Shown here: one piece after another, positions 24,566 through 29,637 of the stretch
How the letters are laid out: each line of letters begins with the position of its first letter
How positions within the stretch are numbered: position 1 is the first letter of the stretch
Assembly: GCA_900541245.1 (NCBI GenBank)
Contig: UQIS01000033.1
Location: forward strand, 1-29,637
Source of the DNA: an uncultured Collinsella sp.
GTDB taxonomy: Bacteria > Actinomycetota > Coriobacteriia > Coriobacteriales > Coriobacteriaceae
DNA: 29,637 nucleotides
Direction of reading: 5' to 3'
Translations under genes and position numbers: made by a program
The notes under the pieces: model-generated
Told to the model about the DNA's origin: nothing
The model's input: only the letters and a program-made list of their open reading frames with translations
Databases searched by the model: none

Positions 24566-25156
24566 ATGGCCGATTCCATTAACTACCAGCTTGCCAAGTT
24601 CGTCGCCAGCTATGGCAAGGTTTCGCAGATTCCCGAGTCCACCTGCCCCGAGGTGAGCTTTGTCGGCCGCTCCAACGTGGGCAAGTCGTCGATTATGAAC
24701 AAGCTATTTGGCCGCAAGAACCTAGTCAAGGTTTCCAGTACGCCGGGCAAGACGAGCAACATCAACTTCTTTGAGGCCGATGACGTGCATTTCGTGGACC
24801 TGCCGGGTTACGGTTTCGCCCGTCGCTCCAAGGCCGAGCGTGACCGCTGGGCCGAGCTTATCGGCGACTTTTTTGACTCCGAGCGCAGCTTTAACTTGGT
24901 CGTCTCGCTGGTGGACATTCGTCACGACCCCAGCAAGCTCGACCACGACATGATCGACTACCTACAGGGCAACGAGTTCAACTTTATCGTTTGCCTCACC
25001 AAAGCCGACAAGCTCAGCCGCACCCAGCAGGCCCGCCAGGCAGCAGCCATCAAAAAGCAGCTCAACGTTCCGGCCGAGAACGTGATCATCACAAGCTCCC
25101 AGACCGGCACCGGCATCGACGAACTCAAAAAGCGCATCGCCGAGGCTTGCCTCTAG
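24566..25156 (+). CDS. engB: Ribosome biogenesis GTP-binding protein EngB/YsxC
   Basis: A 196-aa TrmE-Era-EngA-EngB family GTPase that helps assemble the large ribosomal subunit. The GTPase motifs are all present: G1 GRSNVGKSS (34-42), the G2 region STPGKTSNINFF, G3 DLPGYGFA (78-85), G4 TKAD and G5 TSSQTGTG. Length is typical. The ATG at 24566 has AAGGAG at 5-nt spacing; an in-frame GTG at 24560 overlaps that site and is unlikely. It is the last core gene before the AT-richer accessory island. Confidence 0.95.
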   Translation: MADSINYQLAKFVASYGKVSQIPESTCPEVSFVGRSNVGKSSIMNKLFGRKNLVKVSSTPGKTSNINFFEADDVHFVDLPGYGFARRSKAERDRWAELIGDFFDSERSFNLVVSLVDIRHDPSKLDHDMIDYLQGNEFNFIVCLTKADKLSRTQQARQAAAIKKQLNVPAENVIITSSQTGTGIDELKKRIAEACL

Positions 25157-25192
25157 TAAGGGCTCTTGGCAGGCAATAGTTTGCATCTATCT

Positions 25193-25239
25193 ATATCACC
25201 CCAGTGATAGTTGTTGGTACACTATCACTGGGGTGATAT
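25193..25239. promoter_or_regulatory. Double operator/promoter of the toxin-antitoxin operon
   Basis: Arms 25193-25210 and 25222-25239 form a perfect 18-bp inverted repeat with an 11-nt spacer. Each arm is itself a palindrome TATCAC-N4-GTGATA (25194-25209 and 25223-25238), with centres 29 bp apart. TTGTTG (25211-25216) and TGATAT (25234-25239) at 17-bp spacing may be the promoter. The arrangement fits two dimers of the HTH antitoxin repressing their own operon. Confidence 0.7.
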
Positions 25240-25257
25240 TTTTGTTTGGAGGTCGAT

Positions 25258-25941
25258 ATGGAGTTATGGCACGGATCGGACGTTGTTGTCGAGCATCCAT
25301 CGTTGGATAAATGTAGGCAATTCAATGACTATGGGCGCGGGTTTTATTGCACGCCGCATGAGGAAATGGCAATGGAATGGGCGTGCCGGACTGAGTCTGA
25401 TGGCGTTGCCAATCGATATGAGCTTGATTTAGATGGCCTTGCGATTTTGGATTTGGAATCAGGTGAGTTCTCGATTCTCAACTGGCTTGCAATTCTGGCG
25501 AATAACAGAGAGTTCAATGTTTCAACGCCAGTAGCACGCGAGGGGCTTCGCTATCTACTTGATAACTGCTTAATTGATACATCTCCTTATGACGTTATTC
25601 GAGGCTATCGTGCAGACGATTCTTATTTCTCGTTTGCAAGACAGTTTGTCAACGGCATGATTTCGCTCAGGCAATTGCGGCGCATTATGCGTTTGGGCGA
25701 TTTGGGCATTCAATATGCGCTTATGAGTGAGCGCGCGTTCTCGGCGATCAGGTTCCGCGATTGGAAACAGGCCTCGGGAGCTGAGTTTTATCCCAAACGA
25801 TTTGAGCGAGAACAGAACGCTCGACGTAAATACCTGGATACGGTAAACGGATTTGACTCTGATGGTGTTGACATTAGGGATTTGATGGCAGGGAGGGTTG
25901 ATTTAAATGATCCAAGAGTTAACGGATTGTGGGCCGAGTAG
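25258..25941 (+). CDS. DUF3990-type toxin (ADP-ribosyltransferase-like)
   Basis: A 227-aa protein whose N-terminus, LWHGSDVVVEHPSLDK (His5), and following DYGRGFYCTPHEEMAMEWA (Tyr30, Thr32) fit the DUF3990 family. A later GIQYALMSERAFSAIRF is also typical. Published classification places DUF3990 among ADP-ribosyltransferase-like toxins; I rely on recall for this. The target is unknown. The ATG at 25258 has GGAGG at 5-nt spacing; the earlier TTG at 25246 lacks support. It is the first gene of a two-gene operon behind a double operator and overlaps the HTH gene by 35 bp. GC content is visibly lower than the neighbouring core genes, suggesting horizontal gain. Toxin activity is inferred from family and context. 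Confidence 0.75.
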   Translation: MELWHGSDVVVEHPSLDKCRQFNDYGRGFYCTPHEEMAMEWACRTESDGVANRYELDLDGLAILDLESGEFSILNWLAILANNREFNVSTPVAREGLRYLLDNCLIDTSPYDVIRGYRADDSYFSFARQFVNGMISLRQLRRIMRLGDLGIQYALMSERAFSAIRFRDWKQASGAEFYPKRFEREQNARRKYLDTVNGFDSDGVDIRDLMAGRVDLNDPRVNGLWAE

Positions 25942-26605
25942 GACATACCCCGTCTACTACCTCGAGGATGCAATGAACAACCTCGGCGACTGCTTTGACT
26001 ATGCCGTTAACGATTATGGAGCAGAAGGATCGGAAGTTGCTGAACTCTTTTGCCTGAGCGGCGTAGCTCGCGAGTTCGAACGCGGCAACGCATGGGTCGT
26101 ATCGGGAAAATCGGGCGTTGAGCTGTTCGCGCTTATCGCTGAAAGGTCCGGCTATCAGAGCGGGTCTATACCGGATCGCACCTATCGTTTTGAGAAGACG
26201 CCAGAGTATTGGACAGGCTGGATACTGGCATATCTGCAGTGGCGTTTAGGGGAGTCTTTCGAAGACCTGCTGCATGTCGTTCCGTTTGACGCACTGCGCA
26301 GTTTGTACTATCCCTGGCACGAAGCCTCGGAGGAACGCGTGGCTCGCCTCGTCTGCGATATGGCGAAAAAAGCGTCCAGGCAAACCAAACTTGCGTTAGC
26401 AAGAAAGAAACTTAAGAAAACCCAACAAGACCTAGCATACGAATCGGGTGTGTCACTCCGCTCAATCCAAATGTACGAGCAGCGCCAGAGAAACATCAAT
26501 GAAGCTTCGGTAACAAGCGTAAGAGCCATAGCAAAAGCCCTCCACTGCAACATCGAAGATCTCCTAGAGCCAGTCTTCGAATACAAAGAAACCAGCGCAG
26601 CCTAA
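25907..26605 (+). CDS. HTH (XRE) antitoxin/repressor paired with the DUF3990 toxin
   Basis: A 232-aa two-part protein. The C-terminus (about residues 160-222, KLALARKKLKKTQQDLAY, SGVSLRSIQMYEQ, VRAIAKALHCNIEDLLEP in order) is a Cro/C1-type helix-turn-helix. The N-terminal ~150 residues (YYLEDAMNNLGDCFDYAV, EVAELFCLSGVAREFERGN) loosely resemble DUF3791-like partners of DUF3990 proteins, so they may neutralise the toxin. The start at 25907 lies within the toxin gene, with GGAGG 10 nt before it, so the genes are translationally coupled. The HTH probably binds the palindromic double operator at 25193-25239. A DNA-binding domain at the C-terminus and a toxin-first gene order are somewhat unusual. 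The HTH is certain; the antitoxin role is inferred. Confidence 0.78.
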   Translation: MIQELTDCGPSRTYPVYYLEDAMNNLGDCFDYAVNDYGAEGSEVAELFCLSGVAREFERGNAWVVSGKSGVELFALIAERSGYQSGSIPDRTYRFEKTPEYWTGWILAYLQWRLGESFEDLLHVVPFDALRSLYYPWHEASEERVARLVCDMAKKASRQTKLALARKKLKKTQQDLAYESGVSLRSIQMYEQRQRNINEASVTSVRAIAKALHCNIEDLLEPVFEYKETSAA

Positions 26606-26723
26606 AAGAGATGCAAGCCGCTGATTGCTCAAGATGCACTTCGAGCAATTAGAACAGCGAAGCCGGCTGTCTCGTTGGAGCGTGCAGGACTTGTTGATAT
26701 TTAAATCCGCTTTCATATTGAAA

Positions 26724-26761
26724 TGCCCCGCCAAGCTAAAGTGCTCGGCGGGGCAATTTTT
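26724..26761 (+). terminator. Rho-independent terminator after the toxin-antitoxin operon
   Basis: TGCCCCGCC (26724-26732) pairs with GGCGGGGCA (26747-26755) and is followed by five T residues. It separates the operon from the convergent gene at 26838. Upstream, ATTGCTC/GAGCAAT around 26624-26650 makes a weaker hairpin. Confidence 0.75.
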
Positions 26762-26837
26762 GATTGACGATGCTGCCAGGGGTTGAGTTTTAATATGTCG
26801 CGAGTAAGAGGCGTCTGAATTTAGTAATCAAAGAAAA

Positions 26838-27851
26838 TTATTCAATTCGAGTGCTTAGCCAGTACTCTCCATTCGAAGCTACGATTGCGTACGTAATTCC
26901 ATTTTTGACAGTTGGCGTATCTACGCAGGCAGCACCAACTTCCTTGGCGTCTGAAAACGAAAGTGTTGGATCGATTGCTTGTATAGTTGCCAATGCTGTC
27001 GCCGCGGCATAGTCGGAGTTTTCGAAGTACATGACTATGTTTTTGAAGCAGTTTTCGGATCCAAGATAGCTGAGTAGCACCGGGTTACTCGAGTCCGAAA
27101 AGAAGCCTCCAATACCGGCAATCTTTGAACCGTTTTTGATCTGAAGTTCGAGCCCCATGCCGCTATCGTCTAGTTCGTAATCCGCATTCATACTGCTGCA
27201 ATTGGGGATATCGGAGAATTCCTCGTTAAGTCGATCAATAAAGCCTTCAGGTGAAATTGAAAACTTTCCGTCGCCAAGAAAAGATGTGATTTCCTTCTCG
27301 TTGCGGGTGTCAACGACCTCTCCGCATCTCTCGCATTCTCGTATTTCCTTCGAAGTGGCATCTACGTAGTCGACTTCTTTGGTCCACGAGCCCGGTTGGT
27401 GTCCGAGTGGCTCCCCTTTCGCTTCGCCGCAACGCTGGCAGGTCTTCGGTGTCGTACAAGTTGCTTCTTCCCATTCGTGCCCGAGAGGTTCTCCCTCGGT
27501 TTTGCCGCAACTTTTACATGTGCGAGGGCGTGTGCAGGTTGCATTGGCCCATAGCTTGTGAGCGCAAAACAACTGAGGAAACAGTATGGGCAAACTGAAG
27601 ATGATGACAACTGCCACGGCAGCTGCGATTGCCGCTCGTTTTTTATTGCCTAATTTATGAATGGCCCGCGTTAGAAGTGAGTCGTTTTCTTCATTTTCGC
27701 GTGCGCCGTCCTCTTCGTTTGATGGCGGAATTTCAGAGGAAGGGGTGTCGCTAGCACTATCAGAAAACTGCTCGGCTTTGAAATCTGGCTTCCGCTCGTC
27801 GGACTCGCTGAGTGCCTTTTCCTCGTCGGGCTCCTTCATCTCGTCATTCAT
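26838..27851 (-). CDS. Membrane-anchored protein with CxxC (treble-clef-like) repeats
   Basis: A 337-aa protein of unknown function. Residues 1-60 are hydrophilic, acidic and Ser/Glu-rich. One membrane helix lies at about 72-94 (AAIAAAVAVVIIFSLPILF) after a basic stretch, so the rest should be extracellular. Then come two full repeats of the pattern ATCT-PxTCxxCGxxxGEPLGH (about 104-125 and 130-151) and a degenerate third with ECERCG near 172-177; such Cys4/Cys-His repeats are found in surface proteins of Gram-positive gut bacteria and may bind zinc. The C-terminal domain (about 185-337) is unassigned. GAAGGAG lies 11 nt before the ATG at 27851. It is divergent from the XRE gene. Base composition is AT-richer than core genes, suggesting an accessory origin. 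Confidence 0.7.
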   Translation of the reverse strand: MNDEMKEPDEEKALSESDERKPDFKAEQFSDSASDTPSSEIPPSNEEDGARENEENDSLLTRAIHKLGNKKRAAIAAAVAVVIIFSLPILFPQLFCAHKLWANATCTRPRTCKSCGKTEGEPLGHEWEEATCTTPKTCQRCGEAKGEPLGHQPGSWTKEVDYVDATSKEIRECERCGEVVDTRNEKEITSFLGDGKFSISPEGFIDRLNEEFSDIPNCSSMNADYELDDSGMGLELQIKNGSKIAGIGGFFSDSSNPVLLSYLGSENCFKNIVMYFENSDYAAATALATIQAIDPTLSFSDAKEVGAACVDTPTVKNGITYAIVASNGEYWLSTRIE

Positions 27852-27915
27852 GTTTATCGAGGCTCCTTCCTAGCTATGAATCTGCGATGGGCATTTTTGA
27901 TAAGCGGAATGGCTG

Positions 27916-27947
27916 GTGACATAAATATATCCCAGTTTGGTATATAT
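27916..27947 (+). promoter_or_regulatory. Promoter/operator of the small XRE gene
   Basis: GTGACA (27916-27921) and an extended -10 TGGTATATA (27938-27946) lie in an imperfect palindrome ATATAT-C-CCA..TGG-T-ATATAT (27925-27947). Transcription would start within a few bases of the ATG at 27952, so the mRNA could be leaderless. The palindrome is a likely autorepression site. Confidence 0.4.
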
Positions 27948-27951
27948 CAAA

Positions 27952-28215
27952 ATGGAATATAGCGTAAACGGCATGAACGTTGATGCTAACAGGACATGCG
28001 GAAAATGCCTTTCCCAGATTCGTCGGGAGCAAGGTATCACTCAGGTTGAACTCGCAAAGAAACTGGGGGTACCTCAGTCGTTCATCTCAAAGGTCGAGAC
28101 CGGGGAACGCAGCCTTAGGGTTTATGAGCAGTTTGTCTATGCGGACGCACTCGGAATTACTGTTGAGACGCTAGTAAGTAAACTTGGGGCTGTTTTGAGT
28201 AGCGAAGATAATTAG
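27952..28215 (+). CDS. Small XRE-family HTH regulator
   Basis: An 87-aa single-domain DNA-binding protein. LSQIRREQGITQVELAKKLGVPQSFISKVETGERSL is a clear Cro/C1-type helix-turn-helix, followed by the LR-VYEQFVYADALGITVETLV helices of this family. The start is unclear: ATG 27952 and ATG 27973 both lack a ribosome site; a leaderless mRNA from 27952 would fit the promoter position. It is divergent from the CxxC-repeat gene and could control it as well as itself. Such small regulators often come with mobile or toxin modules, but no partner gene follows. Confidence 0.78.
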   Translation: MEYSVNGMNVDANRTCGKCLSQIRREQGITQVELAKKLGVPQSFISKVETGERSLRVYEQFVYADALGITVETLVSKLGAVLSSEDN

Positions 28216-28493
28216 ATGACGTCACGTATCGATCATCAATTAGAAATTAAAACAGAGCTATAAGGCGAATGAGATGCTGGGAAGTGCGCCTTTATCAAAT
28301 AGAAGCCAAAAAATCAGCCCGGCGACTTTCCAGAGCGTAGGTTCCTGTAGCCGCCGCCAGCGAAGTTAACGTAGGGGAGGCCAGGGGCTTTGCCCTCAAA
28401 TCTTTCCGTATCGTGAAGGGTTCCTTGTCCGCTGCTCCGAAGGAACGCAAGATTAAATCAGCGAATGCGATATCCTGTCGAGGCTGCGCAGGC
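28216..28493. other. Non-coding stretch, possibly a decayed repeat or gene relic
   Basis: No gene can be supported. On the minus strand an open frame of about 107 codons (28295-28618) runs through this stretch and into the nested palindrome. Its lack of a ribosome site and its palindromic part argue against a real gene. AAGGCG/CGCCTT near 28263-28295 and GTTCCTT/AAGGAAC near 28421-28447 are small hairpins. Confidence 0.35.
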
Positions 28494-28604
28494 CCCCTTG
28501 GGGCTTCCCCTGAAAACAATCCGCACATCGAATTGCCCCGTCGAGCGGAGCGCACGACGGGGCAATTCATGATCGAGGACGTTTTCAGGGGAAGCCCCAA
28601 GGGG
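28494..28604. repeat. Large nested palindrome next to thrB
   Basis: The outer arms, 28494-28517 and 28581-28604, are perfect 24-bp complements (CCCCTTGGGGCTTCCCC then TGAAAAC). The inner arms, 28530-28543 and 28555-28568, are perfect 14-bp complements (GAATTGCCCCGTCG). Two symmetric 12-nt internal loops and an 11-nt apical loop complete a 111-nt cruciform. It lies 26 nt after the thrB stop and may end that transcript, but no T-tract follows directly. Confidence 0.75.
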
Positions 28605-28630
28605 ACCGGTGAGAGCAATGAGGCAGGACG

Positions 28631-29512
28631 CTACAGGTATTCGATCTGGGCGCCTTCCGTGTCGCACGTCAGAATGTGCGTGTCGCACTTGGGGAACTGC
28701 TCGCGCAGCTTGACCTGTAGGAACTTTGCCACGATGGTGTCGTCAGTCACGGCCATGAGGGTCGAGCCGGAGCCACTGATCCAGATGGTCTTGGCGCCTC
28801 CGTTAAGGCAGGTGTCGCGCACGGCGTTGTAGTCGGGGATGAGGCGGCGGCGATAGGGCTCCTGGATGCGGTCGTCGTTGGCGGCGGCAATCAGGTCAAG
28901 GTCGCCGGTCTCCAGGCCGCGCGTCATGCCGGCGATACGGCCCATCTGCCACACGGCGGTGGAGAGCGGAATCTCCTGCGGCACGACCTTGCGCGCCTCG
29001 CTCGTATGTACCTCGTAGGGCGGAATCACGGTAATAAAACGCAAGCGATCGCTCACCTCGTAGCGCAGGCACTGGGGGAGCGAATCAGTCGGCGTAAAGG
29101 AGCAGACGGCGCCGCCAAGGATGGCGGGAGCGACGTTATCGGGATGCCCCTCGACCTCGGTGGCGATGCGGACGAGCTCGGCACGGTCGACGGTGTGGCC
29201 CGTCAGCGCGGCGGCCGCCATGATGCCGGCGACGACGCAGGTGGAGCTGGAACCCAGGCCGCGGGCGACGGGCACGTCGGTCTGGATGTCGATAGCGACG
29301 GGGAAGGCCGGCTCGCCCCATGCGGCCAGCGCATCGACAAAGCTGACGTAGACCAGGTTGTTCTCGTTTTGGAACTCCTCGGGGCATCCGGTGATGGTGA
29401 GCTTATCGGCGCGCTCGAAGGTGAAGTGCGAGTAGAGGCTGACGGCCATGCCGAGGGTGTCGTAGCCGATGCCTAGGTTTGCGCTGGTGGCGGGGACGGT
29501 GATCTTGATCAT
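28631..29512 (-). CDS. thrB: Homoserine kinase
   Basis: A 293-aa GHMP-family kinase that phosphorylates homoserine in threonine synthesis. The N-terminus IKITVPATSANLGIGYDTLGMA is diagnostic, the ATP-binding loop PVARGLGSSS is at residues 81-90, EVEGHPDNVAPAILGG follows, and the third GHMP motif is KTIWISGSGSTLMAV near residue 245. Length is typical (about 300 aa). The ATG at 29512 has AGGAGG about 10 nt upstream. The usual neighbours hom and thrC are not in the window; they could lie beyond its right edge. The nested palindrome downstream may end the transcript. Confidence 0.95.
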   Translation of the reverse strand: MIKITVPATSANLGIGYDTLGMAVSLYSHFTFERADKLTITGCPEEFQNENNLVYVSFVDALAAWGEPAFPVAIDIQTDVPVARGLGSSSTCVVAGIMAAAALTGHTVDRAELVRIATEVEGHPDNVAPAILGGAVCSFTPTDSLPQCLRYEVSDRLRFITVIPPYEVHTSEARKVVPQEIPLSTAVWQMGRIAGMTRGLETGDLDLIAAANDDRIQEPYRRRLIPDYNAVRDTCLNGGAKTIWISGSGSTLMAVTDDTIVAKFLQVKLREQFPKCDTHILTCDTEGAQIEYL

Positions 29513-29637
29513 TGTTGTTGGTCCTCCTGGGGGTCGGGTTAAAGAAAAGAAAACTAAAAAGGACGGACAAGAAACGACAAAGGAAACAAAAAAAGGGAAA
29601 AGGAGAAGAAGAAAAAACGTTAGAAATTTTTTTTTAA
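29513..29637. other. Purine-rich low-complexity leader/edge sequence
   Basis: About 100 nt upstream of thrB is almost entirely purine on the plus strand (pyrimidine in the thrB-sense strand), ending in a run of nine T residues. No ORF or hairpin is evident. It may be an unusual leader or the end of an assembled contig. Confidence 0.4.

Overview
The window looks like a chromosomal segment of a gut Coriobacteriia actinobacterium, most likely Collinsella or a close relative. This is inferred from moderately high GC, the protein sequences, fermentation by pyruvate formate-lyase (PFL), PTS sucrose use and long intergenic hairpins; no rRNA or other marker gene is present to prove it. I see no tRNA, rRNA, CRISPR array, intact insertion sequence or prophage.

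Layout. 183-1169 (-) encodes a Nudix hydrolase fused to a Vsr-type mismatch endonuclease. 1318-4303 (+) is a Bce-type ABC transporter pair without its usual two-component system. 4304-4959 is non-coding and structured: it carries two copies of a ~140-nt element whose stems differ in sequence but keep their pairing, plus other hairpins. 4960-5991 (-) is a class I DAHP synthase. 6571-11242 (-) is a MarR regulator followed by a heterodimeric ABC exporter, ending in a clear terminator at 6502-6538.

11793-14181 (+) is the most striking locus. Pyruvate formate-lyase is split into a 683-aa catalytic body that lacks the glycyl-radical domain and a separate 83-aa gene that supplies it. Two hairpins lie between the genes, and the activating enzyme PflA is at 21528-22346. 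14594-20211 (+) is a LacI-controlled sucrose or beta-fructoside operon: an atypical GH32 enzyme, a PTS EIIBC permease and a canonical GH32 sucrose-6-phosphate hydrolase. A set of matching LacI operators lies over the operon promoter and in front of lacI. 20487-25156 (+) holds housekeeping genes: DegV, PflA, a membrane-anchored class A beta-lactamase-like serine hydrolase, MTA/SAH nucleosidase and the ribosome-assembly GTPase EngB.

25193-28215 is a more AT-rich accessory island between engB and thrB. It contains a DUF3990 (ADP-ribosyltransferase-like) toxin with an overlapping HTH antitoxin and a perfect double operator, a membrane-anchored CxxC-repeat protein, and a divergent small XRE regulator. 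28216-28630 is non-coding, with a large nested palindrome. The window ends with homoserine kinase (thrB, -) and a purine-rich tail.

Best candidates for undescribed biology: the split PFL with a structured intercistronic region; the duplicated covarying ~140-nt element; a family of three scattered hairpins with different stems but a conserved 13-nt loop (4698, 6090, 22369); the Nudix-Vsr fusion with no visible methylase; and the DUF3990 toxin-antitoxin operon.
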